Shown: positions 36,881 to 49,638 of the stretch, piece after piece
Numbering within the stretch: position 1 is the stretch's first letter
Layout: every line of letters begins with the position of its first letter
Source: Actinomucor elegans
Taxonomy: Eukaryota > Mucoromycota > Mucoromycetes > Mucorales > Mucoraceae
Direction of reading: 5' to 3'
Assembly (NCBI GenBank): GCA_026027325.1
Contig: JAMSLZ010000006.1
Span: 2,232,001 to 2,296,000 of the forward strand
DNA length: 64,000 bases
The notes under the pieces: model-generated
The model's input: the letters and a program-made list of their open reading frames with translations, nothing else
Database searches by the model: none
Told to the model about the DNA's origin: nothing
Position numbers and translations under genes: made by a program

Positions 36881-38895
36881 ATGGTTATCCCATCTTTAGC
36901 ACACACATCAAGGCTTAAGTTCACTATTGACGGTCGCCCGAGCGTAAATGTATGCTTACTCCCAATGAATTGATCAAGTAGATAACTAATAGCGTTTTGT
37001 AGGATATTCATGATCTGTTTTCGACCATGGTATCTCAGGTGCAGTTCTCGACACATCGATATATGTTTCGCAACTATGTTAATTCATTCTTGTCTGAAGA
37101 CGCTATTACTCAACTTGGAGCATTGCAATTCTCTAAAGCACTTGATTCGGCAAACCATATCTCAACGTACAATATGAGTCGTGACATGGCTAAAGCGCTT
37201 ATTCAGCAGTTCCTTTGGACACGCTTGATTGAAAACTCGGTTGAACCTCAAAATCGCACTTATCGCGATAAAGGAATCTGGAGATTAAGCTCTAAGGGGT
37301 TATGTGTCCTTCAAGAGTTCTGCGTCAATACAAAAAGCGACATTGGATGCTTTGTTAAGCACGTCGATGCTTCAGCGAAACTCATGTTCCTAATTCGCAT
37401 TGAAAGACTGGTTGAAAATGATCGTTTAAACTGCCAAATGAAATACCTTACGTCTCTTTTCGCTATTATGATTGCTAGTCTGCCCTTAAGACACAACTAC
37501 AACAATAGCATTAATGACAATAAATTATCATCAATGCAGTCCATGCATTCACGCTACATGGACTATTCAGAAGATGGTCATTCTGTTTGTTCTTCAGACT
37601 CTGAATCATCCAATTCATCACAGCTATCTCGAGGACCAACTTTCTCTGACTATTTTCCTCATATCCAAATTATGCCCAACGACTTGCTAGTCGGTGTAAG
37701 CTATAGATATCCACAACACCTTAATCAGAAATCCTCGTTTCAACAGCAAAGAGCCCTTTTACAAAATATGAATCCATCCTCCAACAAATTCAAAATGCGC
37801 GCCATATTCCCATCCCTACTCTGTTGCAATTGGCTAGTGGAATACTGTACTGTAGCATCCAACGATGAGGCCGAAAGTATCATGACAAAGTTTTTACACT
37901 TGGGCTGGATTACCTTTTATGATAAGAAGTATAGGCACAATGATCAAGTTGAATCATCTAAATCAATTGCTCTCAATCTGACTCGAGAAGGTATGAAAGT
38001 AGTAGTTGACGTCTCTTTAGAAAAATACAATAAAGTACAGCAGCTACGTACTGCTGAAGTCGAGAGCGATTCTCGCGAAAAGAGATACTCTTTCTCTTCA
38101 TCAGCTAGCAGCTATCATACTGATCCTACTTATGCATCTTCTACCTTCGCCTACTTTCAAAGCAATAAGTCCAAGGCCTATACTCCCTCAATATTGAATA
38201 GCTTTACGCCCTTATGCGATTCCGGCTTTAGTAACACCTATTTTGATTTCAAAACATCTCCATTTTCTGTCGAGTTGGACACCAACCCCTATGTGACCAA
38301 AGTGCCCATGAACCCACTTCTCCAGACCCCAATATTATACAATGAAAGTAGCAACTTCATTAAGCTCAAGGCTGTATTGATCAACATACGTTATCGTTCT
38401 CTGTTCCGAGATTTTTTGAGAACCAACAATTGTGCGGAAAACTTGGACTTTTGGATCGACTATAATCGTTTGTATCGAAGCTGCTGCGAGCAAAATGCTA
38501 ATGATGTCCAGCATGAGCTCTTGAAAGGTGCTTATAGTTTATGGGATTCATATCTAAAACCAGGCGCAGCTCGAGAGCTCAACATTGATCATGCATTTCG
38601 TGAAGATATGGCAGAAGAGATCTCGCATTTGGCTGCTATCCCATCAGTGTCTGAAAGCCTTGTGATAATGCTAAGCTGGTTCGACAAGGTGCATGATCAG
38701 ATCTGCAAGTTGATGACTTTGGATCACATCCCCGAATTTATTTGTACACCTGAATACAAACATCTAGCACTTGAAATACAACAAGAGCAAGAAAAACCAC
38801 TCAAAAAGATGTCACAGTTATCTATTGTATCTAGTGATTTCGACGACTTTCCTCCACCTCCTCAAAGAAAATTAAAAGAAACTATCTTTTTATAA
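36881..38895 (+). CDS. SST2: RGS protein with two DEP domains, Sst2/FlbA type
   Basis: A negative regulator of heterotrimeric G-protein signalling: the RGS domain speeds GTP hydrolysis by G-alpha. Exon 1 (36881-36952) encodes MVIPSLAHTSRLKFTIDGRP. A short intron ends at TTTTGTAG and the rest is one long exon starting DIHDLFSTMVSQVQFSTHRY. The first DEP domain runs to about residue 120 (SEDAITQLGALQFSKALDSA). A second lies around FKMRAIFPSLLCCNWLVEYC. The RGS domain is near residues 470-600 (IRYRSLFRDFLRTNNCAENL, then DFWIDYNRLYRSC). The order DEP-DEP-RGS is that of Sst2, FlbA and Thn1. Internal frames that start at 37027 miss the first 30 residues. The C-terminus has a short proline run (FPPPPQRKLKE). 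Confidence 0.92.
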
Positions 38896-39744
38896 TAATA
38901 GAAGATCACCACCCATCGTACAATACAAAAGGCTGATACTCCTTTTACCTGTATTGTTGTAATGGATAAAAACCCAGAATTGTAACATTGCCCATATCTT
39001 TATTGAACGGTCTTTTTACTTTAATAGAGACTATAATAAATAAAAACGCCCGTTTTCCTAAACGAAAAACATCTGCAAAATACTAGTGAATTTATAAAAT
39101 GCCCCTTCAAAAACTAGTCTTGGTTGTTCTTTAATGCTGATTTCTTTATTCCAAAATACCCTGAATTTCTATTTTTCAACAGGATGGAAACGAAAAGAAC
39201 CATCTTTTATCCCTGGCGTTCAGGAGTATAAAGGTTCTTCAGTATTATCATTTTGAGTATATAGTAGGAGCTTCCAATTTTAATATAGTGCCCAAATAGA
39301 AGAATAAGGGGGGGGGGTCTTGCGATGATACTAGGACCTTATTTTTTAGTAGCAGTAATATAAATTAGTGTTTATATAGTATAGACTCGTATTAGTTTAT
39401 GACGAATAGTAAGGACAGATTCATGCTCAATAAAGGTGTTCATTCATAGAAACGTATTAATATATCACTGACTCCAGTAAGTACACGTTTATGCAAGATA
39501 CTGTTTTAATAGGTTCTGTACAGCCCCACGTATTCTAACAAAAACAAAAAATTCTTACTTTTGTTCTTTTGCTTTTTGCTAGGATATTATCGATAAAAGG
39601 TAAATTAAAGTAGACAATTTATCATAAAAAAAAAAAAGATCAACCAGAAAACCCCAATCCGTTCATACGACCCCCATTTTATTTGATCCTACTGTTTCTA
39701 GAATACACTCAAAAGAAAACGCAAAATTAAAAAAAAAAAAAAAT
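38896..39744. other. Intergenic between RGS gene and tRNA
   Basis: AT-rich 3' region of the RGS gene. It contains a GGGGGGGGG run at about 39308-39317 and a 13-nt A run (39731-39743) that on the minus strand is the T-rich RNA polymerase III terminator of the tRNA. Nothing else is supported. Confidence 0.5.
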
Positions 39745-39818
39745 CATCCAGAGCGGGAGTCGAACCCGCAATCTTTGGTTTAGGAGACCAATGCCTTATC
39801 CAATTTGGCCACCCGGAT
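39745..39818 (-). tRNA. tRNA-Arg (anticodon CCT)
   Basis: The minus strand folds as a complete 74-nt cloverleaf. The acceptor stem pairs ATCCGGG with TCTGGAT (with G-U pairs), discriminator G. The anticodon stem is TTGGT/ACCAA with loop CTCCTAA, giving anticodon CCT for AGG codons. The T arm is GCGGG-TTCGACT-CCCGC. The D arm carries the A box GTGGCCAAATTGG. No intron is present. A run of T directly after the 3' end on the minus strand fits Pol III termination. Confidence 0.95.
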
Positions 39819-40046
39819 CTACAAAAAATTTCGATTTCAATAGTTATTAAGACAGATCTATTTTATACTCCGATGGGGTGTACTTAGGGGTTTGGCCTGT
39901 TTTTGATTGGCAGTAGGAGTGTCAACATTTATTTTCCGAGATATAATATTGAAAACATTATTTAATGCGTACTTAAAATTACAAATATTTGAGAGTTATA
40001 TGGAATATAAACTGATTTCTACAACAAAAAGGATTGTAACAATTCG

Positions 40047-40065
40047 ATCACACTGAGCGTGTGAT
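40047..40065. repeat. Short perfect palindrome
   Basis: ATCACAC, then TGAGC, then GTGTGAT: 7-bp perfect arms around a 5-nt loop, about 230 bp upstream of the tRNA 5' end. It could be a protein-binding dyad or a small hairpin. No partner gene is evident. Confidence 0.5.
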
Positions 40066-40526
40066 TTGTTTATTGACGTAAAAGAAAAGACCAAGATCTC
40101 TATATTACACAGCTTGAGATCTATTAAATATCGTATTATTATTGAATGCCAGGTTAGATGGGCTGAGATCTTATATGTAATGCTTTGTAGCTTGACACCG
40201 CATAGTATCGTCTAGATACACGCTCATTTTTAAAGATTCTATATTAATTGCCTCCCAAAACCGTCAATACTCATTGGTACACAACAAGTGTCATGTATTT
40301 TCTTTAATCGGTAGAAATCCTTTAATAAAACTCTCTTTTTTTTAGATATTTTGTTAGCAGTTACTGCTCGCATATTCCGTATGGTAAAACTATACAAAAT
40401 ACGCAGAAGAATACTTCCAAACATGGTTCATATATGCTATTAGTTACTAATGCCTTGAAAACGGTGTCTTTGCGGTGGATAAGAAGTGCGATATTTAAAA
40501 TTTTGAACTTATGAATGGAATCTTGA

Positions 40527-40557
<31 letters not shown>

Positions 40558-40587
40558 GGATATCATCCTGTTCTGAACATCTTTTGC

Positions 40588-41000
40588 CCTCTCGATCGAT
40601 GTCAGTTAAATGCAGCCTCTGATTACTACTACAAATTCAGAATAAATTATTGCTTTTATTCAATCAACTATTTGACTAATGCAAACCAATTATACAGCAT
40701 TTTAGGCATTTACTCTAATTAGATGTAGTACGTGCAAATTAGATTCAACAATCGATAGATCCCTTTGCTGATCTAGGCTTAATGTCACATTTGATGGTTA
40801 ACATTTGTTCAGATTCAACTATTGCATCCAATAGAACTATTATTAGGACCTTTTTCAAATAAAGTACAACAAACATATGATATGCTGATAACATGCAATA
40901 ATCTGAATATGTACTTCATGAAAAATACAAGGTTCGGTCAATCTCGGCCCAATATCACATCAGATTAATGAATCATGATCAGAATAAGCTGCTACATCGA
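40588..41000 (+). repeat. Tandemly spaced core repeats, three copies
   Basis: Forward copies at about 40588-40653, 40754-40828 and 40932-40998 start 166 and 178 bp apart. The third keeps TCAATCTCGGCCCAATATCA and GATCAGAATAAGCTGCTAC. The second keeps TGATCTAGGCTTAATGTCAC. Segments between cores also resemble those in other clusters (GATATGCTGATAACATGCAA compared with AATATGCTGGTAATTGGAAT near 56.77 kb). A 29-nt T run lies just before the array (40529-40557). Confidence 0.65.
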
Positions 41001-41517
41001 TTAAAGCCATAATGCAACGAATATTTCTGCCATACTAATTGTTAATTTATAGCCTTTATTAATCGTGGGGATTGATTTTTTAAAGGAGGCATACTATTTG
41101 AACCGTAAAGAAAAGGCAATAACAGAACAAGCGTTATGTTCTTTATAATCAAGTTGTCTTGATTTGTCTCAACACGAGGACATGGGCAATGCAATAATGC
41201 TTGCATTATCCTTCAATCCAATTTTTGCATAATAAAAAAGTTTAGGCAGAAGCTAAGTCTTTGAACATAGTTCAACTGCGCAAAAATTAATATTACATTT
41301 ACAATCAGAAAACGCATTTATCTTTTGGTTTACAGTAATTTGAGCCATGTTTCGACCAATTTTAAAATCCAAAATATACCTTCTTTCTAATCTACAATCA
41401 TCATTCTTTAGTTTTATTTCGAGTGTATGTATACGTATATTATAGTTGATGTGGGTGCGTAAGTTGAGTTTTGCGTTTTGAGAGTGAAGGTGTGTGTATC
41501 TTTTGTCGAGTCTTATT

Positions 41518-42291
41518 TTACATTTCGTTCGAATAACCAATCACCTTGGTTAACTGTTCAAACTTGATATTTTCTCTAATAACAACGGCCTTGGCTTCGT
41601 TATCCTTATTAATAGGAATTTGAACCAAATCACCCGACTTTTGCCAGCCTTGACTTTCGCAGAACTTGTCGAACGCGTCGCCAGTCAAACCCAAGTTAGA
41701 TGCCAAAGAAGCGGCAGTAATGGTTTGATAGGACATGGCCATAACACGAGCAATGACAAGACGGATCTCGGTTTCAAAACTGGGAACAACGGCAGTCCAG
41801 GGCTTCAAATCAGCTTGCCAGAATTTGACATAACGTGCTTGTTCTAAAAGTTGTTGTAAATCGGTCAACTTGGCAATAGACTCGAGTTGCTATATGAAAA
41901 AGAAAACCATTTAAGTCTTAAAAGTACTGAAATTATAGAATAATAATAAAAAAAAAAAACTTACAGCATGTTCAGCCAAAAGGTAAAGGCAGAGGTTAAA
42001 GTCGGGTGCGGGAATGGCGGTCAAGGCCTTGACAAGAATCTTGATAATAACAGGTTCCTTGGCCAAAGCAGGATTGAATTGATAGCTACAGAACAGGTCA
42101 ATGAAACCTCTAATGATGGATATGTGCTCCACTTACAGCTTAAGAATGGCCAAGTTGGCTTCCAAATCGTACTCATCAGATTCACATTGCTTTGTCAAAT
42201 ATTGCTCAAGAACGTTGACATTCTCGGGATTGTAACGTTCAACACCATTAATCATGGTGGCAATGTTATCGGGACGTTGAACTGGAGCCAT
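41518..42291 (-). CDS. EIF3K: Translation initiation factor eIF3 subunit K
   Basis: A non-core subunit of the eIF3 complex that loads the 40S ribosome. Three exons start at 42291 (MAPVQRPDNIATMINGVERY). The N-terminal HEAT-like part continues NPENVNVLEQYLTKQCESDE, then YDLEANLAILKLYQFNPALA. The C-terminal PCI-like winged-helix part contains YVKFWQADLKPWTAVVPSFE and ends ...FEQLTKVIGYSNEM. The length of about 215 residues matches the family. Introns are near 41891-41963 and 42088-42134. Its homology spans the whole protein, so the start is secure. Confidence 0.93.
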
Positions 42292-42899
42292 ATTGTATTC
42301 TAGTTGTTTTAAAGGAAGGGGCTTGAGCAGTTGGTATAGCCTTCACTGATGTGTCGAGGTGTACGAAAAAAAATTCGAAAAAGTGACTGTCTCTGAAAAC
42401 GCAACGCAAAAGAGTTTTTTTTTTTTCTCTTCGACTTGATTGGCCCAAGGAGCGTTCGTTAGGTTGTAGATTAAAGCAGAAAAGGTCTTGGGTATTTGTA
42501 TTATCATATTGTGTTAATTACAATTGCCAAGACTGCTTGATTTTACAGCTGCAACTGCTATGGAAATCTAATTATCTTATTTGACAGCTATGACTGCTTT
42601 GTATTATGGCGATTGAATTATCTTCTGATTCTGATAAATATAAACACTATGTCTAGTTGAAATACCCTCATTTATCCAGAAGAAACTAAGTTATAAAGCA
42701 GCTGTTTTGTAGCAAAGCTCGTATGCATAATATTCATCGAAATCTTAACACATTGCTTGAGCTTTCACTTGTTGCTTGTTGATTCATCTGCGTCCTGATT
42801 CCATTGATATTGGCATTGAAATTGATAGTTATTATGCTTATCATAGTTTACTTTAAAACACACATAACTCCAAAGAATCTTGAGGTTTTACTTTGGAAC

Positions 42900-43697
42900 T
42901 CAATAAATAGATGGAGCAAAAAAAGTTATTTCATAGGTACAAATTAAAGCAATCAAGCTTGAAAAAGCTCCGATATTATATCGTTTTTGTAGTATGCTGG
43001 TCCGAGAACCTTCTTCAATTCGACATGATAGTGCTTGAAGGAAGACGATAGATCCAAAAATTTGCTTAAAACCACTAATGCTAGTTAGGGACAGAAAGAG
43101 GGAAATGTTTCTAATATGATGTGCAATGTCGGCAGAGTTGAATTCTTTCATAGGCATCATGTAACTAGCATTATCTGAAAATATGACAGATTAATTTAAG
43201 GTTCTTTTTTAATACTATATCATACAAGCTCACCTATACAGAGTGTTAGCGAGAAGATTAATCCTTCTTCCAATAATATTTTCAGGGTCATTTTTATCAT
43301 CACGCAAGCTGGCATTGTTTTATTGAATACTATTCGTGGCTTTGCTGCAGGTCTCTTCACTCTTACGTATAGTTAGTAGAATCGATAAATCTATATAGAA
43401 TCTGCATATAGAGACCTACTCTTTCATTACAAAGAAGTCTTACGAAACAGTGCGTCCAAGATCATTGCTGCGCGTTGATAGTGAGTTAGTTTATCTTTAC
43501 TTCCCTTTATCCAAACGGTGGTTCTATCACATTTTCTAATCCAGCTTCTGAACCAATTCACTGTTAGATCCTTGCTTCTTGAATACTTCCACTTGTGGCA
43601 AATATAGACTATTTACCACACAAGTACAAGAACAACTGCTTGTTCTATATCCTGTGTAGTATCTAAGCTGGGTGCATAATAATAGCGTTTAGGATGA
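42900..43697 (-). CDS. Cryptic spliced membrane protein (5' end unresolved)
   Basis: Several short frames join through plausible introns: SHPKRYYYAPSLDTTQDIEQ..., then KDLTVNWFRSWIRKCDRTTV..., then PKPRIVFNKTMPACVMIKMT..., then DNASYMMPMKEFNSADIAHH... to a stop at 42900. One intron carries a perfect TACTAAC branch sequence near 43370. The last exons are hydrophobic (LEEGLIFSLTLCI; IRNISLFLSLTSISGFKQIF; YNIGAFSSLIALICTYEITF), with about three membrane segments. I recognise no named family. The 5' exon is not found with confidence; the candidate exons at 44478-44840 may belong to it. It could be a decaying gene. Confidence 0.45.
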
Positions 43698-44477
43698 CTG
43701 TCAAAATTGATCTCAATAAGATATATTATGAATGACGTATAGGAGATATTGTACAGACAAGTTAATCATATATTGTATGATGATAATATGTCACCTTAAG
43801 GTTCTTTGCCTGTTATAATATATCAATAATAATAACATATAAGAATATTAACAATATGAGGCAAAGCTGGGAATAATTGAATAGAATAGAAAACATATAA
43901 AGGATAATGAATTGAAGACACCTTGAGAATTTTACATTGCTTTGAAATAAAATCATCCATAGAGAATTTTAAAGAGATTTACTGAATTATAATAGTTCTC
44001 TACACCAGCTTCTCCATGAGAATATGCTCTCTTGCTTCAATAATTCACGGATTTACTCTCTACTCAAAGTAAATGAGTATTTCTTTTTAATGATATCAAC
44101 CCATCAGTTTTATCTGTTTCTGCTTTTGTGTCAATATACATGGCTTATTTCAGTTGTCATAATATGTTCAATTTCTGTTTGGAATCCTTGGCTTCCTCTC
44201 ACTTGTCTTTGACCAGTTTTGTTTTTAAAATATCCCTCAAAAACTGGTAGGGTAGCTCTATCGATAGTGTAAGCAATGCGCGAAAACGAAGAGTCTTATT
44301 GCGTATACAGTGAGAAAGTTTAATTTATATATTATTATGAATTTAAAATGTTTTTTTTTTACTGTGATCACTGACTGTATGATTAAAAGTAATGACAACT
44401 TTGAGCAGTGAATGATCCTTTTGAAGCTTAAAAAATATTTACTGTAGAAAAAGTAAATAATTCAAAGTTTAACTTAC

Positions 44478-44840
44478 TTGATTCGGCCAAAAGTTCTCTC
44501 CAAGTCTTTCAGTTGTAACTTTAAACCTATCCATCTCTGTTACACTTTTGTCATTCTGTACTTTGGCCTAATAAAACGCGTTACTAAATAAAGCTGAATT
44601 GAAACACTAAGTATGACCTATTACCTGGGTAATTGTCAAATTAACTTTGTCTACAGGCTACCAGGTACATCAAGATTAGCCTACAAAAAGAGGGATGGCT
44701 TGTCTCAAGGGATAAAAGATTGAAACTCACTTATACACATTTCTGGGATTACGTTCTCCTTAGGATGCCTTTTTTTTTTTTTCGGAAACTGCATATCTTT
44801 TTCAATTTCCGTTAAATGATCTGTCCAATGATACTTTATG
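44478..44840 (-). pseudogene. Candidate upstream exons or gene relic
   Basis: A 90-nt open exon (44478-44567) is bounded by TTATTAG and GTAAGT and reads AKVQNDKSVTEMDRFKVTTE, then RLGENFWPNQ. Upstream a 26-nt piece (44625-44650) reads KVNLTITQ and joins it in frame. A further open stretch near 44756-44832 reads YHWTDHLTEIEKDMQFPKKK. No start codon is clear. They are either 5' exons of the gene at 42900-43697, separated by a long intron of about 780 nt that would be unusual here, or remains of another gene. Confidence 0.25.
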
Positions 44841-45044
44841 TTTGTACTACACTGTGCTTCCGGCTTTCATGAGTCAAAACGTTTTTCAATAGTCCAAGTG
44901 ATGTTGTTCTGATGTTATATTATTGTACAACCGCTAAAATTTAACCATAAAACAGCTGGTGGAAGTATTTATAATAAGTCCAAGCTCTTTTTTTTAATTA
45001 AAAAACAATAATAATCTCGAAAACAGAACGCAAATCTTGACTAA

Positions 45045-45576
45045 ATGCATAGACTGCCATTACAAAAGACTTTGGTTTCAAAGCATGTTCGATTCCTTTC
45101 GACAAAGAAGCCTGTCACTACCTTGCTCTCTAGCTCGCTTTACAAAACCACACGACCTGCTATTATACTATCACCCACTAACAAAGTGACTAGTTCGATA
45201 CTAGCTGCCTCTTCTTTTCATATTCACCAAGTGGACAAGAAGGCTGTACGTTTTGGTAGCGAGTCTTCGCCTGCTACGCCTTCAGAAATAGAATATGCAG
45301 AATCCACACATAAATCACGATTCCTACTAGTGCGCATTTGTAAAAGCATCATACAATTCTTGGACGATTGGGTTCTAGAGCCCCTCTTAACCGTAAAGCG
45401 TTTGACACATATCCTTATCTTATTTATTCCAGTGGCGGTGGCAGTGCCGATCGTGTTTTTTGGACAAAAAGCCAACGAGAATGAACGATCAGGCACGTTA
45501 TGGTGGTACGACTTTTTGGCTAGGCAAATGGAAAGAGCCGGGCCGACTTTTATCAAAGTAAGTCAACCAAGTTTGA

Positions 45577-45607
<31 letters not shown>

Positions 45608-47216
45608 GACTTACTTTGTTCAAAATAGCTTGCGCAATGGATTGCTTCACGTACAGATCTTTTCCCTCTAGCGCTTTGTTCCAGACTGTCCAGGCTTCAT
45701 TCTCATGTTGAACCCCATCCTTTTAGTTATACCCAAAAAGTGATAGAAGAGGCATTTGGTAGGCCTTTAGATCAAGTCTTTAGTGAACTTCACCCTGAGC
45801 CTTTGGGAGTGGGCGCCATTGCGCAAGTTTACAAAGCCCGCTTAAGGCCAGATGTATTATTGGGCCATTCAGACGAACAATTATCTCTAAAAAACAATGT
45901 GATCACTTCGGATTCTGTGCAAACACTTGATCAAGATGGTAAACCGATTGTTTTACATACAGCTGTGGCAATCAAAGTGCTACACCCCAGAGCTAGACAG
46001 ATTGTGCAGCGTGATTTGATCATTATGGACTGCGTGGCCAAAATCTTGACATTGATACCGACCATGCATTGGTTATCATTACCAGATGAAGTACGTGTGT
46101 TTGGTGAGATGATGCGAGAGCAATTGGATCTGAGAGGTGAGGCGTTGAATCTGCGTCGTTTCAATGATAATTTCAAAGATCAAAAAGATGTCAAGTTTCC
46201 AAAGGCATTGGCTGCCTTCACAACAAAGGATATGTTATTGGAGGAGTATGAGAAAGGTATTCCTTTACGTGTCTTTTTAAATCAAGCAGCCTACGCAAAA
46301 GAGAATGACTTGGATGCCGTATATGATCATAAGATTGCGGATATAGGGCTCAATGCATTCTTGGTAATGATTTGTTTGAGTGCCACTCTTTCTTTTACTA
46401 ATTTCTTTTTTTTCTTCTTCTTCGCAATAGCATATGCTGATCTTTTATAACTTTGTTCATGCAGACTTACATCCTGGCAATATCATGGTTGAATTCTATA
46501 AGCCTTCAGCTCATCATCCTTTACGACAAGCTTGGTCACGCTTGATTGGAAGGGAATTAAAGGATGATGGCGAATCTGCTGTGAATCGTATCTTGGCAGT
46601 AAAAGAGGATCCAGAAGCAGTCCAAAAAGTATTAGATTCACTTTTGCTCGAAGGATATTCACCCCGTTTAGTGTTTATTGATGCTGGTCTTTGCAATGAA
46701 TTGAATGAAGTCAATCGACGTAACTTTTTGGATTTGTTTCAAGCAGTAGCCCAATTTGATGGATATCGTACTGGTGAATTGATGGTAGAACGATGTAAAT
46801 CGCCTGAAGCTGTCATTGGTGCGGATGTATTTGCTTTACGAATGCAAAATTTAATCTTGGGTTTGAAGCAAAATACGTTTCATTTGGGGTCAGTAAAAAT
46901 TGGTAATCTGTTACATGAAACAATGAATATGGTACGAGCACATCATGTCAAGATGGAAGGTGATTTTATCAATGTTGTTGTGAGCATTATGTTGTTGGAG
47001 GGTATTGGCAGACAGTTGAACCCAGATCTAGATTTATTCAAGAATGCACTACCTGTACTTCGCGATTACAGCATCAAGGAAGGTGGTAAAGCCACTTTAG
47101 AGGAAATGAAAAAAGGCCCCAGAGGTGCTCATTGGATTAAAGTGTGGATCTTCCTTGAGCTCCGAAACTACCTTGGACGTAATACCCGCGATGAAGAATG
47201 GATGAAATTATGGTAG
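45045..47216 (+). CDS. ADCK/COQ8 (UbiB) family kinase-like protein, ADCK2/Cqd1-like
   Basis: A mitochondrial atypical kinase-like protein of the UbiB family, whose members influence coenzyme Q biosynthesis or distribution. Three exons begin MHRLPLQKTLVSKHVRFLST, a basic Ser/Thr-rich presequence, with a membrane segment near residues 125-145 (THILILFIPVAVAVPIVFFG). The kinase-like part shows FIK-LAQWIASRTDLFP, then PEPLGVGAIAQVYKARL (A-rich loop), then VAIKVLHPRAR, the HADLHPGNIMVEF catalytic loop and LVFIDAGLCNELN in the DFG-equivalent place. The first intron contains a 29-nt T run (45579-45607). The classical KxGQ motif reads KLAQ here. The assignment to the ADCK2 subgroup is from overall resemblance. 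Confidence 0.85.
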
Positions 47217-47368
47217 ATATTTTAACAGTCAAGGTGTGATCAATACTAACCGGTTTTTATTAGTGATGTTCTTTGTCCCAACATTTAGATTAATAGATTT
47301 ACATACAATGGATTAGTTTCCTAATAAACTGGCATAATAGATTTGAGAGTCGGCTTTGTTTCAGCCTC

Positions 47369-47400
<32 letters not shown>

Positions 47401-48648
47401 CATGCTCGTTGAACTTTAGTTAAATAAAGATTTTAACAAATGTAGAAGCTTGCTCTGGACATGGACTGCTGATTAAATGCAATATTAAACCAAGATCTAT
47501 AGGTTTATACATGAAATACCTGTATTTTACAGTACATCCTAAAGATGTAATATACCTATTGTACCTGAACAAGTTAGGGGTTTTAGTAACTACAGTGTTT
47601 TATCCTAAACATATACTAGCCGTCCGATGCGATATCAGAAAGAATCAGCCAAGCAAGGTAAATAGGTTAAAGGTGGGGACAAGTTGGCCATTAAACCAAA
47701 AACTACAAAAATGACCTTTTTTGTGAAGCGGGAAAACGGCATTTTTCAACCATAAGATATTAGTAATATGAATATAATACATTTGATAGTATTATACAAT
47801 CATTGCATTTTAATTACAAATAAACTACCTGGGTTGTTGTTATGTACTTTTCCAAAACATGTAAAAAAAAAAAAAAAAAAAAACTTTTGTATTAACAGTA
47901 AGTCAATGATTTAAAAGAGATATCAATTGATCTTTGTAGCTTTCGATGCATTATTTAATTGTACACCAGCATGGTTAAAATTTAAGTAGAGCTTTTTGAA
48001 AAATAAAATTAAAGCTTGTTCAAAGTGAAAGAAGAAAGTTAAATCAGCGACAGTTTAAGAAAACCAGAAAAACTTTGGTGTGGTAGTCATTGATGTGGTG
48101 TTAATAAAAGCACTTTAAAGGGATAGTACACGATGCAAATATATTTGGTGTATTTTTGTTTTATCTTTTCAGCACCACTTTTAAGCAAGACATTGCAACC
48201 AGATTAAGTTTATCAGAGCATTTTTTTTAAAGCATAATAGATGTTAATTGGTACTCTTACGATGTAGATCGGTGTAAAGTCTAGTCTTTTAGGTTACACA
48301 CTTGATTTCTTCGTACGATTATCATTCCGGACATATCTGAAACCAAATATACATGTAAATCACGCGTGAATCAGTTTGAGTAACAAAGTGCCATTCTCTG
48401 TTGAGCAAAAAAAAAAAAAAAAAAAAAAAAGAAAAAAAGAAAAAGGAACACAGTTGTAATGTAACGCGTCGCGTCTTACGCGTAATTTTAGTATCAAGAA
48501 GTCCTCGGAACAGAAAAAAAAAAGCTTCTCGTTTCTTAATTCAATAAAGAGATATACCATCCATGGTAACACCGCTTTAATGAACTAATAATAAATATTC
48601 GATGTCAAAGCTCTTTCTTTTTCTCTTTTGCTTCTTTTCAATTATACC
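47217..48648. other. Intergenic with (TA)14, repeat copies and A runs
   Basis: Contains a (TA)14 microsatellite (47372-47399), a minus-oriented core repeat (about 47452-47506) and a second partial one about 165 bp further on (about 47620-47655, CCGATGCGATATCAGAAAGA). There are A runs of 21 nt (47863-47883) and 24 nt (48407-48430). No gene is supported. Confidence 0.5.
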
Positions 48649-49594
48649 ATGTCTACCAAAAAGGCAACCACCATACCCGAAAAGATCGATACTGATGACA
48701 AACAGCAACTATGGCATATTATTGAGAAGCAACGTGCTGTCATATATGAGCTACAAAAAGCGCTTTCTGAAATAACCAAAGAAAGAGACCAATTACTCGA
48801 GAAATTACTAGACAAATGCGAACAAGATTCCATTCCAACGCCACCACCAAGATCACCTTTTCGATCCAACATGTCAGATACAAGCTATACCCATATCGAT
48901 TTACCACCAAAAGCAAAAACTGTTAATCAACAAAGAAAGTCCATGTCTGATTTACGCAATGAGATTCATGAAAAAGTGAAACCACAGCCAGGGATTACAA
49001 AGGTAATACAAGTATTATTGAAGTGTTTAAACCCTAATCCTTTCGCGACATAGCAGAGAAAAAAGTATACCCAGGATGGTTACTTGACAAAACGAGAAAA
49101 ACAGAGCGGTTGGAATAAATATTATTTTGTTTTGGAAGCACATCAACTCAAGTACTTTCAAGTAAGCCCCATAACACGCTGCCATATGTCTATAAGCTAA
49201 CTGTTGAAATGGATAGCTGCCCAACCTGGTTGTCAATGACTCTATACAGATAACTCATGATACTCAGATTGGCACCAGAAAGCCCCAGCAAGATGAAGCT
49301 ACCTCGTTTCAACATGCATTTGTAATCATGAACAAACATGAAGCACCTATTATCTTGTGCGCTGATACAGACAAAGAACGTGATCAATGGGTCAAGGCGC
49401 TTTTGAATTGCATTGCAGCCCTTCAAGAACAGAAGATTGCAATCAAGAAACGAGAAACTTTTTTAAAGCATCATCGTAGTATGCCAAATACAACTGAGCC
49501 ATATCAGCCAACATCCAGTAAATCAAGTCTCGATTCACTACCCGCCTTTAAACATACAACAACAGCAGAGGCGATCATTCATAGTAGTAGCAGT

Positions 49595-49638
<44 letters not shown>

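Noticed and set aside
40588..41000. CRISPR-like array
   Set aside because: The copies are degenerate, spacers exceed 90 bp and share sequence, and the genome is eukaryotic.
44024..44212. 62-codon hydrophobic frame
   Set aside because: AT-driven composition, no homology and no splice context.
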